Positions 49,110 to 56,175 of a stretch of 64,000 nt of DNA are shown here, one piece after another (the stretch's first letter is position 1; each line of letters starts with the position of its first letter). The translations under genes were made by a program, and so were the position numbers. The notes beneath the pieces were generated by a model. It was not told the origin of the DNA and did not search any database. It was given only the letters and a program-made list of their open reading frames with translations. Origin of the DNA: a bacterium (GTDB lineage Bacteria > Patescibacteriota > Patescibacteriia > 2-12-FULL-60-25); contig JAJYXM010000016.1 in assembly GCA_021796435.1 (NCBI GenBank), positions 1,122,625-1,186,624 on the forward strand, in the 5' to 3' direction.

Positions 49110-50729
49110 TTATTTTATCTTCTCAAGATAGGCTAAGGCTTGTTCGCGCGTCTCGATCTCTCCGTTGTCGCGCGCTTCTTCTATGGCTTTCTGCAGCGCC
49201 CCGATGCGCGGGCCTTTGATGCCCATGCCTTGCAGGTCCTTCCCGGTCACGAGGTACATCTGGTTCAAGGGCAAAAGCCACTCGGGATGACGCGCTGCGC
49301 AATCCAATATCATCTCCCCGGCAGGGAATTCCGCTTGGGCAGACGCATCCGCACCCGGCGTGGTGGCGCGTGCGACGGCCGCCATCACTTCCGGCTTCAA
49401 CGGGTAGGTACGCTTGAAGAGCTTACGGATCTCGTTGTCACGCAGACGCTCATCCAGTTCGCCGGACATGAATCCGTCCAAGATGCGTTGCGGTTCGGCG
49501 TGCTCGCGCGCCGCATGAGCAGCCGGCTTGGAGACCTTATCCAGGTTGAAGTCATGGCGCAGGTAGAATCCCTCGGCGAGCTTCTGCCGTTCGCCTGGAG
49601 CAGCATCCGAGGCGCCGAAATTCGAGAATAACGTGCCAAGCATGATCTGCAGCCTGCATTCGTCTTTTTCTTTCGAAGGCAAAGCCTTGAGCCAACCGGA
49701 TCCACGCACCAGGCTGGCTGCCCGATCGATCGACTGCGTAAGGCCTGACCAAGATCGTTCGTCCTGGAGGTCGATTTCGGGATAGAATTTTTCGATGATA
49801 CCGAGCCGCTTCGCCAGCTCCAGACCGATGGACGGCTTATTGGGTTTGTTCAGCATCTTCTTCCACTCCTCGGTTATGCGAGGGCTGGTCAGGCCTTTCT
49901 GCACTTGGCCTTTATCGATGCCCTTGATGTCGTTTTCATCGACCAAGCGACGTAACACATCGGACTTGCGCAGTTCGGCGAGCTTCTTAGGTTCGACGAG
50001 CATAGTCAGCTCTCCCCTTCCGACCATCTCCTGCATCAGACGGAAGGTCTCGGGATCCGGCGTAAGCTCCATGCGCGCAGCGAACTGCAGACCACGATAG
50101 ATGCGTAACGCATCATCCTGGAAACGTTCCGGGTCGGTGACGCGCAAGGTGCGCGACTTGAGGTCATCCACTCCGCCGAACGAGTCATAGACCTCACCAG
50201 AGAGGACATCAGCCGCCAGGCCATTGAAGGTGAAATCACGGCGGCGCGCAGCTTCGGTCACGCTCATCGTCGGATCGCCATCGACCACGAAACCCTTATG
50301 CCCTTCGCCGACTTTGGATTCGCGGCGCGGCAATGAGATATCCATCTCGATGCCGTCAGCCAAAGAGACGCTGAAGATACCGAAAGTCTTGCCGACTTTG
50401 TTGACCTTGCCGGGGAACATCTCATCCAGGAATTTCTCCAACCTTTCCGCCGACATGCCATATACCTCGACATCGGCATCGTTCGGGCGTTTGTTCAACA
50501 AAGCATCACGCACGAAACCCCCGACGACCAATGCTTGCGGTTTGCGCTCCGGGAATTCCGGATCCACGCGGCAGGCCAAGATGCGCGTCGCCAGATCGCG
50601 GACCGCAGCGAGGATCTTCGGGTCCTGCGCGAAAAGGCGTTCGCGCTGTACGCGTTCATCGGAGATATCGTCGCCGACCGACCTGTCAGGAGCGAACGGA
50701 TGGTTCATAGCTTCCATATTACTGAACAT
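49110..50729 (-). CDS. cca: CCA tRNA nucleotidyltransferase / poly(A) polymerase family
   Basis: The enzyme adds or repairs the 3' CCA of tRNAs. The catalytic head is complete: VVGGFVRDALL (GG at 70-71), the two Asp of NDADVEVY (84, 86), RRRDFTFNGLA (RRDF at 163-166) and DPERFQDDALRIYRGLQFAA. About 280 further residues form the neck, body and tail and contain no clear HD motif. The first ATG is at 50729, but Met8 at 50708 has GGAAG in front and fits the promoter at 50740-50769 better. Both tRNAs in this window encode CCA, so the enzyme may mainly repair ends. The family also holds poly(A) polymerases, which I cannot exclude. Confidence 0.88.
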   Translation of the reverse strand: MFSNMEAMNHPFAPDRSVGDDISDERVQRERLFAQDPKILAAVRDLATRILACRVDPEFPERKPQALVVGGFVRDALLNKRPNDADVEVYGMSAERLEKFLDEMFPGKVNKVGKTFGIFSVSLADGIEMDISLPRRESKVGEGHKGFVVDGDPTMSVTEAARRRDFTFNGLAADVLSGEVYDSFGGVDDLKSRTLRVTDPERFQDDALRIYRGLQFAARMELTPDPETFRLMQEMVGRGELTMLVEPKKLAELRKSDVLRRLVDENDIKGIDKGQVQKGLTSPRITEEWKKMLNKPNKPSIGLELAKRLGIIEKFYPEIDLQDERSWSGLTQSIDRAASLVRGSGWLKALPSKEKDECRLQIMLGTLFSNFGASDAAPGERQKLAEGFYLRHDFNLDKVSKPAAHAAREHAEPQRILDGFMSGELDERLRDNEIRKLFKRTYPLKPEVMAAVARATTPGADASAQAEFPAGEMILDCAARHPEWLLPLNQMYLVTGKDLQGMGIKGPRIGALQKAIEEARDNGEIETREQALAYLEKIK

Positions 50730-50739
50730 ATCGACTGAT

Positions 50740-50769
50740 AGTATAGAAAAAAACAGCCAAAATAGCCAA
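50740..50769 (-). promoter_or_regulatory. Promoter of the CCA enzyme gene
   Basis: TTGGCT (50769-50764) and TATACT (50745-50740) are 18 bases apart on the minus strand. It is back to back with the plus-strand promoter at 50778, leaving only 8 bases between the -35 boxes. Confidence 0.6.
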
Positions 50770-50777
50770 TTTTATCC

Positions 50778-50806
50778 TTGACAAAAAGGCTGTTTTGTGT
50801 TATATT
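50778..50806 (+). promoter_or_regulatory. Near-consensus promoter of the 50868 gene
   Basis: TTGACA (50778-50783) and TATATT (50801-50806) are separated by exactly 17 bases. This is among the strongest promoters in the window. The leader holds two small hairpins (GGTC/GACC and GTCCG/CGGAC) before the AAGGAG site. Confidence 0.85.
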
Positions 50807-50867
50807 ATCTGGTCAAAATCGACCATGTCCGTGATTGCGGACGTGCCTTTCCAAGGAGCATGGAATA

Positions 50868-51227
50868 ATGATGATCTGGAGAAAGTTCGACGCGACCGGC
50901 ATCAACGGAACCTTCGCACGAGGCGACAAGACCGTTCCGCCGACCACCATGTTGAACTACCTCTTCCTCATGTTATTCGTGTGGAAGAAGGCTACTGTCT
51001 TCATGGTGCCGGACGGGATCGCCAGCTACCGTGTGGGCAGCAAAAGCTGCGACGGATCGTCGGCGAGGCTCAGGCCGGAACCCATGACCGTCAAGAAGTT
51101 CGCGGTCAAGAACGGCTATGAGGATCAGGTCTACTTCGCCCTCGACCACGAAGGCAGGGAGGTCATCCTGCTGCCGATCGAGCAGATCTCGACCGATTCA
51201 CTCCCCGCCTCCATCCCCCTCATCTGA
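50868..51227 (+). CDS. Uncharacterised small protein with a strong promoter
   Basis: I do not recognise this 119-residue protein. The start at 50868 (MMIWRKFDATG) follows AAGGAGCATGGAATA. Residues 25-50 are hydrophobic (MLNYLFLMLFVWKKATVFMV) but interrupted by basic residues, so membrane insertion is uncertain. The second half is beta-like (YRVGSKSCDGSSARLRP, VYFALDHEGREVILLPIEQI). A near-consensus promoter and a private terminator suggest high, independent expression. Nothing points to a function. Confidence 0.6.
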   Translation: MMIWRKFDATGINGTFARGDKTVPPTTMLNYLFLMLFVWKKATVFMVPDGIASYRVGSKSCDGSSARLRPEPMTVKKFAVKNGYEDQVYFALDHEGREVILLPIEQISTDSLPASIPLI

Positions 51228-51250
51228 ATCCTCCGCCCTTTCGCTTCAGC

Positions 51251-51288
51251 GCCCTGCTCGATCTCGAGTCAGGGCGTTCGTGTTTTTA
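51251..51288 (+). terminator. Terminator of the 50868 gene
   Basis: GCCCTG and CAGGGC form the stem (51251-51256, 51270-51275) followed by GTTCGTGTTTTTATT on the plus strand. Confidence 0.75.
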
Positions 51289-51445
51289 TTCATAGGCGTC
51301 TTATCCATTTTTTGCTACCATCAAGCCAAGATATGTCCCGTCAGAAGTTCCAAGAGGCGTGCTGCAAGGCAACCAAGCCAGTCGAAGACGGCTTATGTTT
51401 CGCCCTGTCGCTTGGCGGGATCTATCATTAAACTTCTTACGGGAT

Positions 51446-51721
51446 ATGCCACGCGCAACAAAACTTTGGCCGCAATGGAAGAATATCTGGCGTTTTTTCC
51501 GCGATCCGCATTCCGACTGGAAACCGAAAGTCCTGGCTGGTTTGGCTTTACTCTATCTGTTGTGGCCGATCGATCTGATCCCCGACTTCATCCCGTTCTT
51601 CGGTTGGCTGGAGGACATAGGATTCGACCTTTTAGCCACATGGTACCTGATCCATGCGACGAATAAATACTTGGAAAACGAAAAAGACGATGCCGGGTCC
51701 CCCGGTCAAGCCGTGGGATGA
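51446..51721 (+). CDS. DUF1232 membrane protein
   Basis: The DUF1232 signature is clear: KVLAGLALLYLLWPIDLIPD followed by FIPFFGWLEDIGF, one hydrophobic hairpin with the conserved P-x-D-x-IPD pattern. I use the ATG at 51446 (91 residues); ATG codons 51 and 87 bases upstream are possible but add an unlike sequence. The last ten residues (GSPGQAVG) are encoded by a palindromic repeat of the GTCATCCC family, so the gene has taken its end from an inserted repeat. The family has no established function. Confidence 0.75.
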   Translation: MPRATKLWPQWKNIWRFFRDPHSDWKPKVLAGLALLYLLWPIDLIPDFIPFFGWLEDIGFDLLATWYLIHATNKYLENEKDDAGSPGQAVG

Positions 51722-51722
51722 C
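51695..51722. repeat. GTCATCCC-type palindromic repeat, copy A3
   Basis: Read on the minus strand it begins GTCATCCCACGGCTTG and matches the copies at 54824 and 55171 in most of 28 positions. It overlaps the end and stop codon of the DUF1232 gene. Confidence 0.8.
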
Positions 51723-51729
51723 ATGATAT

Positions 51730-52653
51730 ATGAAACTCATACATAACTTACGTCAGCTGCTCGAATCATACGTCTTCGTGCTGTTGCTTTCGCTGGCGCT
51801 CGGACTGCTTCTCCCGCGTTACGCGATCCATCTGGCCGATTGGACCTCGATATTCCTGGGCATCATCTTCTTCCTTTCGGCATTGAAGATAGACCTGAAG
51901 GAAGTCCTCAGCTACCTGCAGGACAAGAAGATGGTCGTGATGGCGAATCTCGTGATGCTCATCCTGCTGCCGATCGTCATATACTTCGCGACGCGTCTCG
52001 TCTTCCCTGATCTGGCCATCGCATTCATGCTGCTGGCCGCTATGCCGGCCGGCATGACATCTCCCCTTTTAGCCGAAATTTGCGGCGGCAAACAAAGCCT
52101 GGCGCTCGTCATCACCATCTCGACTTCATTGCTCGCGCCGTTCACCATCCCGCTCATGGTCAGGCTCTTGGCCGGGACGAGCGTGCAGGTCGATACGCTG
52201 GGCATGTTCCTCTCGCTCATCAAGGTCATATTCATCCCGTTCCTTTTGGCCAACATCGTGAAATATTTCTGGCACCACAAGATCAAAGCCACCTACTATA
52301 CATTCAAACCGATCTCCACGTTGCTGCTCTGCCTGCTCATCATGGGCATCGTGGCCAAACAGGCTGACACGATCCTGAGCGGGTTGAACCTGACGTTCCT
52401 GTTGGAGGTCGCGGCGCTGTTCCTCCTGTATGCGGTCTTCCACTTCGCAGGATATTATGCGGCCTGGTGGCGTAATCATGACGATCGCGTGACGATCACG
52501 ATCTGTCTGGCCTACAACAACTTCACTTTGGCGATATATCTGGCCGGCAAGTTCTTCAACGAACCGAATATCGTGGTTCCGGTCGTGCTTTCCGTGCTTC
52601 CGTGGAGTTTATTGATAATCCCGTTCAAATATTATACAAAGAAGCTCAAGTGA
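51730..52653 (+). CDS. BASS-family transporter (bile acid:sodium symporter-like)
   Basis: The 307-residue protein has about ten membrane helices in the two-fold repeat of the BASS fold. The characteristic crossover segments are visible: MPAGMTSPLLAEICGGKQSL in the first half and CLAYNNFTLAIYLAGKFF in the second, where helices break to bind substrate and sodium. Members carry bile acids, pyruvate, pantothenate or other organic anions. It starts 8 bases after the DUF1232 gene, and the HD-hydrolase gene follows after 1 base, so the three form an operon. The substrate cannot be assigned. Confidence 0.85.
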   Translation: MKLIHNLRQLLESYVFVLLLSLALGLLLPRYAIHLADWTSIFLGIIFFLSALKIDLKEVLSYLQDKKMVVMANLVMLILLPIVIYFATRLVFPDLAIAFMLLAAMPAGMTSPLLAEICGGKQSLALVITISTSLLAPFTIPLMVRLLAGTSVQVDTLGMFLSLIKVIFIPFLLANIVKYFWHHKIKATYYTFKPISTLLLCLLIMGIVAKQADTILSGLNLTFLLEVAALFLLYAVFHFAGYYAAWWRNHDDRVTITICLAYNNFTLAIYLAGKFFNEPNIVVPVVLSVLPWSLLIIPFKYYTKKLK

Positions 52654-52654
52654 T

Positions 52655-53254
52655 ATGCCTGATACATCCCGCGACCTTGAGTTCCTCTACGAGATCGGCA
52701 GCCTGCGCAACATGCAACGCGGTTGGCGCCAGCACCTTGGCGTGGACTGCGCGAACGACCTGGAGCACACCGTGCGCGTCGTCTTTTTGGCCTTGATCCT
52801 GGCGCGCAAGATCGGGGGCTGCGACGAGAACAAAGTCATCAAGATGGCGCTGACGCACGACCTGTGCGAGACGCGCACGTCGGATCTTTCTTACGTGCAG
52901 AAAGTCTATGCTAAGCTGGATGAGGAACGCGCGACGCAAGACCTTTTCGCGGGTACGATCATCCAGGACTACGCGGAGCTGGTGGCGGAGTGGGAAAAAC
53001 GCGATTCGCTTGAGGCCAAGATAGTCAAAGACGCGGATAACCTGGACGTGGATATCGAGCTGATGGAGCTGGACGAGCAGGGACACAAATTGCCGACCAA
53101 GTGGGTCACGGCGAGCAACCGCATGAAGGTACGCAACGAAAAACTCTATACCGAAGAAGCGAAGAAGATGTGGGACGAGATCCATTCCTCCGATCCTGCC
53201 AGTTGGCACATGGGTACGAACAAATGGAAAACCGACCCGACCGCAGGTAAATAA
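52655..53254 (+). CDS. HD-domain hydrolase (YfbR/HDDC2-like nucleotidase)
   Basis: The 199-residue protein fills one HD domain. The metal residues follow the family pattern: His38 in LEHTVRVV, His68-Asp69 in ALTHDLCETRTSDLS, and Asp in KDADNLDVDIELMEL. The E-x-R-x-SDLS segment after HD is typical of the YfbR/HDDC2 branch, which removes phosphate from (deoxy)nucleoside monophosphates. It could thus help set nucleotide pools. It follows the transporter by 1 base. A terminator at 53273-53299 ends the operon. Confidence 0.85.
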   Translation: MPDTSRDLEFLYEIGSLRNMQRGWRQHLGVDCANDLEHTVRVVFLALILARKIGGCDENKVIKMALTHDLCETRTSDLSYVQKVYAKLDEERATQDLFAGTIIQDYAELVAEWEKRDSLEAKIVKDADNLDVDIELMELDEQGHKLPTKWVTASNRMKVRNEKLYTEEAKKMWDEIHSSDPASWHMGTNKWKTDPTAGK

Positions 53255-53272
53255 CCGGATCGATGGACAGGC

Positions 53273-53299
53273 AAAGGCTTGACTGACGAGCCTTTTTTT
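53273..53299 (+). terminator. Terminator of the transporter operon
   Basis: AAAGGCT and AGCCTTT form a 7-bp stem followed by a T-run, 18 bases after the HD-hydrolase stop. Confidence 0.8.
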
Positions 53300-53341
53300 G
53301 TTGGAATCAGGCTGCACGTTCAGCGAAAAGAGGCATTCGAC

Positions 53342-53689
53342 ATGGGTATCGAGTCAATCTTCAATTTCGTCCTCGCGCTGCGTAACAGCGAAGAGGCAAG
53401 GACTGGCGCACGGGAAAGCGATGAGTGCATCCCCGAACGTCTCGTGAGCGGCGAAAGCTACCGCTTCCTCAAGAAAGGCCAACGGCTTTTCCTGATGACC
53501 GAAGAGATTCCCCTCGTCGAATCGCTCGGCGCAAGGAGAGTCTCATCCCCACTGGCCAGCATCAGGATGCTCGAAGTGACGCACTTCGTCGAAAAGGGCG
53601 AGGTCTGGACCCGCGGGCGCTACATGGTCATCGAGACTTCGGCCAGCGGCCAAGTGCGCTTCGACGGCGTCATTTGCATCAAGTGCTGA
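53342..53689 (+). CDS. Uncharacterised small protein
   Basis: I do not recognise this 115-residue protein. The start at 53342 (MGIESIFNFVLALRN) has AGAGG about 11 bases upstream. The chain is mixed helix and strand (SGESYRFLKKGQRLFLMTEE, MLEVTHFVEKGEVWTRGRYM) and ends with ICIKC. No membrane segment is visible. It has its own terminator and lies between other single-gene units. Codon use is GC-rich at third positions like its neighbour at 53817. Confidence 0.55.
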   Translation: MGIESIFNFVLALRNSEEARTGARESDECIPERLVSGESYRFLKKGQRLFLMTEEIPLVESLGARRVSSPLASIRMLEVTHFVEKGEVWTRGRYMVIETSASGQVRFDGVICIKC

Positions 53690-53707
53690 CGAGCTACGAC
53701 TCCAACG

Positions 53708-53741
53708 GCGCTCCGCAACTCAAGCGGGGCGTCTTCTTGTT
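53708..53741 (+). terminator. Terminator of the 53342 gene
   Basis: A 9-bp stem with two G-U pairs (GCGCTCCGC / GCGGGGCGT) is followed by CTTCTTGTTTT. Its plan and much of its sequence recur at 54761-54795. Confidence 0.7.
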
Positions 53742-53754
53742 TTATGCGCTTAGC

Positions 53755-53784
53755 TTGACCTTTACGATTTTTTGGCATTAGATT
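53755..53784 (+). promoter_or_regulatory. Promoter of the 53817 gene
   Basis: TTGACC (53755-53760) and TAGATT (53779-53784) are 18 bases apart, about 25 bases before the GTG start. Confidence 0.6.
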
Positions 53785-53816
53785 GCCACGCACATTCATC
53801 TTTTCGGGAGGACATC

Positions 53817-54731
53817 GTGACACAGACAACCGACTACGGACGCATGACACCTGACGCCATCGGCTTCATCATGAAGGAGATGGTGCGACGCGCCATCGAG
53901 GTCATCCGCGCGCAGCGCTTCGCCTTCGAGGTTCACGCCAAAGAGGGCCATAGCGGTCTCTTGGACGACATCTTCACGAGCGCGGACGAGGCTGCGCAAG
54001 CGGTCTACGTGAAGATGATCCGTGAGGCTTTCCCGGGCTACGGCATCGTGGCCGAGGAGGACCATCTGCGCGTGGAGGCTGACCCGAAGATCGGGATGTT
54101 CATCACGGTGGACCCGCTCGACGGGACCAAGGCCTTCAAGCGGCGACAGTCGCACGGCATCGGTACCATGATCGCGCTCGTGCGAGGCACGGAGGTGATC
54201 GCCGCCTACGTCGGCGACGTGATGACGCGCGAGATCTACGGCTACCGGCCGGAATCACGCAAGGTACACCGCATCAGCGAGTACGGCTATGGCGAGACGC
54301 TCAAGGCGGACGAGACGACACCGCTCGCGAAGCAGAACATCCTGATCCGAGAACGCCCAGAAAACCACGCCCCGCTCGCAAAACGAATGATCGCGGCGCG
54401 CGATGCAGGCGGACTGTTCAAGGACTTCGAGACTGCCTCCGGAAGCATCGGCGTGAGTACGGCGCGACTCTGGAAGGGCGAAGTCGGCGCCGTCCTGCTC
54501 AAGGCTGCGTTCGAGACACCCTGGGACTGCGCACCGGTCTACGGCATCTGTGAGCGCCTCGGGTTCGAGATGCTCGTGCAAAACTCTCCAGGCGACCGCT
54601 GGCTGGATCTGCGTTGGGACATCCCAGACAGGACACGGCCCTTAGGCTATGACCAGCTGATCATCCACCGCTCCCGTATTCCGGAACTTATGGAATACAT
54701 GCGGGCCAACGACCCACGAGGTCGACCCTAG
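53817..54731 (+). CDS. Inositol monophosphatase superfamily protein
   Basis: These magnesium-dependent phosphatases act on inositol phosphate, 3'-phosphoadenosine nucleotides or sugar bisphosphates. The metal motifs are present: EED at 80-82, DPLDGT at 99-104 and WD at 236-237 in TPWDCAPVY. I start at GTG 53817 because GGGAGGACATC lies directly before it; the frame extends 15 codons upstream only from a TTG. Length is 304 residues. It is a single-gene unit with its own promoter and terminator. The branch, and so the substrate, is unclear. Confidence 0.85.
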   Translation: MTQTTDYGRMTPDAIGFIMKEMVRRAIEVIRAQRFAFEVHAKEGHSGLLDDIFTSADEAAQAVYVKMIREAFPGYGIVAEEDHLRVEADPKIGMFITVDPLDGTKAFKRRQSHGIGTMIALVRGTEVIAAYVGDVMTREIYGYRPESRKVHRISEYGYGETLKADETTPLAKQNILIRERPENHAPLAKRMIAARDAGGLFKDFETASGSIGVSTARLWKGEVGAVLLKAAFETPWDCAPVYGICERLGFEMLVQNSPGDRWLDLRWDIPDRTRPLGYDQLIIHRSRIPELMEYMRANDPRGRP

Positions 54732-54760
54732 CAGCACAAGCGACATAAGTCCTACTTACG

Positions 54761-54795
54761 GCGCTCCGCAAACCTCGCGGAGCGTCTTCTTTTCC
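54761..54795 (+). terminator. Terminator of the 53817 gene
   Basis: GCGCTCCGC and GCGGAGCGT form a 9-bp stem followed by CTTCTTTTCC. It is closely similar to the terminator at 53708. Confidence 0.75.
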
Positions 54796-54823
54796 GTTAT
54801 GTTAGAGTCCATCATCACCCTCT

Positions 54824-54851
54824 GTCATCCCACGGTTTAACCGGGGGATCT
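54824..54851. repeat. GTCATCCC-type palindromic repeat A4, left of GIY-YIG copy 2
   Basis: GTCATCCCACGG ... GGGGATCT (28 bp) ends at the base directly before the GIY-YIG stop codon (54852). It is the inverted partner of A5 at 55171-55198. Confidence 0.85.
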
Positions 54852-55130
54852 CTATAGAACTAAATCCTTCCACTCTGGATTTCGTGAGTTAATCAACGCC
54901 TCTTTCCACTTCCTGTTCCATTTCTTCAGACGTTTCTCTCGTTGTATAGCCGCGATTACAGATATCGTTTCTTCAAAGTACACCAACTTATCAATAAAAT
55001 ATTTTTTCGTGAAACCTTTGGTTATCTTTGACTTATGTTCCCAGACTCTTCTAAGAAGATTATTGGTTACACCGACATAAAGCACAGAGTTATTCCTGTT
55101 AGACATAATGTAAACAAAATAACTAGCCAT
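54852..55130 (-). CDS. Single-domain GIY-YIG nuclease, copy 2
   Basis: The start at 55130 gives MASYFVYIMSNRNNSVLYVG, with the GIY-YIG pair as YFVYI and LYVGV. The conserved Arg is in NNLLRRVWEHKSK and the Glu in VIAAIQREKRLKKW. This URI/YhbQ-like branch is small and cytoplasmic; family members can nick DNA. The 92-residue gene fits exactly between two inverted 28-bp repeats, with its stop touching the left one and its start 40 bases from the right one. This is the layout of a mobile cassette. Activity on the repeats is a hypothesis. Confidence 0.85.
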   Translation of the reverse strand: MASYFVYIMSNRNNSVLYVGVTNNLLRRVWEHKSKITKGFTKKYFIDKLVYFEETISVIAAIQREKRLKKWNRKWKEALINSRNPEWKDLVL

Positions 55131-55170
55131 ACATATACCGCTGCCATCAATCTTGAATAATTGCAAGATT

Positions 55171-55198
55171 AGATTCCCCGGTCGAGCCGTGGAATGAC
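55171..55198. repeat. GTCATTCC-type palindromic repeat A5, right of GIY-YIG copy 2
   Basis: Read on the minus strand it begins GTCATTCCACGGCTCG and ends GGGGAATCT. It matches A4 in inverted orientation at most of 28 positions. Confidence 0.85.
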
Positions 55199-55205
55199 AA
55201 AAAGA

Positions 55206-55234
55206 TTGAATACTCGGTTTAAATTAGCTACTAT
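55206..55234 (+). promoter_or_regulatory. Promoter of the CYTH gene
   Basis: TTGAAT (55206-55211) and TACTAT (55229-55234) are 17 bases apart. Transcription would start within about five bases of the ATG at 55245, giving a leaderless mRNA. Confidence 0.55.
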
Positions 55235-55244
55235 CAGGCAAGAT

Positions 55245-55847
55245 ATGTCCATCAACATCGAATACGAGGCGACGTTCCCGAACGTCGTGAAAGACGAAGT
55301 CAGGCAGCATCTAAAGGCGGCGGGCGCCGAGCTCGTGAAGCCGGAATTCATGCAACGAAGGCACGTATTCAGGTTGCCTAGCGGGCATGAGATAAAGGGC
55401 GGCTGGCTGCGCGTAAGGGATGAAGCCGATAAGATCACGATGAGCCTGAAGATCGTGGAGGGGAATAAGATCGAGGACCAAAAAGAGATTTGTCTGAAGG
55501 TAGATGATTATAAGAATGCGGTCGAGTTATTGAAGACGATCGGCTGCGAGATAAAAGCTTTCCAAGAGAGCAAGCGCGAACTCTGGAAACTGGATGGCTG
55601 CGAAGTGACGATCGACGAGTGGCCGTTCCTCGAACCTTACGTTGAGGTAGAGGGTCCGGATGAAGCGACAGTGAAAGCAGTGAGCGAAAAACTTGGGTTC
55701 GACTATGCTGCGGCCGTGTTCGGTTCGGTGGATGTGCTGTACAATAAGAAGTACGGTTGGTCGTTGGATCTGATCAATAACTGGCTACCGTCGATCACCT
55801 TTAATGAAGAGAATCCTTTCCTGGAGGAACATCCCACGAAAGAATGA
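55245..55847 (+). CDS. CYTH-domain protein (class IV adenylate cyclase/thiamine triphosphatase fold)
   Basis: CYTH proteins form an eight-stranded tunnel that binds triphosphates and metal ions. The N-terminal ExExK-like motif reads IEYEATF (Glu6, Glu8), with Thr in place of the usual Lys. GGWLRVRDEADKITMSLK and VTIDEWPFLEPYVEVEGP supply the basic and acidic tunnel residues. Length is 200 residues, normal for the CyaB-like branch. Activity could be on ATP, thiamine triphosphate or inorganic triphosphate. The gene has its own promoter and terminator and lies next to a repeat cassette. Confidence 0.85.
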   Translation: MSINIEYEATFPNVVKDEVRQHLKAAGAELVKPEFMQRRHVFRLPSGHEIKGGWLRVRDEADKITMSLKIVEGNKIEDQKEICLKVDDYKNAVELLKTIGCEIKAFQESKRELWKLDGCEVTIDEWPFLEPYVEVEGPDEATVKAVSEKLGFDYAAAVFGSVDVLYNKKYGWSLDLINNWLPSITFNEENPFLEEHPTKE

Positions 55848-55850
55848 ATG

Positions 55851-55878
55851 AAAAAATCCGACCTGCGTCGGGTTTTTT
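55851..55878. terminator. Bidirectional terminator after the CYTH gene
   Basis: AAAAAATCCGAC and GTCGGGTTTTTT form a 12-bp stem with one G-U pair. It ends the CYTH gene from the left and could end a minus-strand RNA (55885-56100) from the right. Confidence 0.9.
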
Positions 55879-55884
55879 CGCGTC

Positions 55885-56100
55885 CGGAGTGCTGGGAGAT
55901 TTTCGGTCCGCTCTGATTATGTGAGCACAACGTCAGAGGGCTTGGACAAGGCAGATCGCTCCGCGTCGCCACGACCCTTTGATTGAACGCTGCAAGGCCG
56001 TCATCGCTCCGCCACGGCGGATACCGAAATCGTAGCCTTAAGACTGAATTCAGCCCGAAATCTCACCAGCGTCTGTCTCCAGACTCTTATAGTCTGGCGC
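55885..56100 (-). ncRNA. Second candidate structured RNA
   Basis: The 330-base gap between the CYTH and methyltransferase genes holds no convincing protein gene. On the minus strand, GCTGGTGAGATTTCGG (56070-56055) pairs with CCGAAAATCTCCCAGC (55906-55891) in a stem of about 15 bp that closes a region of some 180 nt. Inside are hairpins with TCCGCC/GGCGGA, GTCG/CGAC and CTCTGA/TCAGAG stems. A CCAGACT/AGTCTGG hairpin (56079-56097) precedes it and a terminator with a T-run follows. The strand is inferred from that terminator. No known RNA family was recognised. Confidence 0.45.
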
Positions 56101-56175
56101 GGGGGAAAAGAGGCGTCAAGTCGATGTCATATTAAGTTCTGAAGCGACTTGTTTTCCATGTATTATTATTGATGC

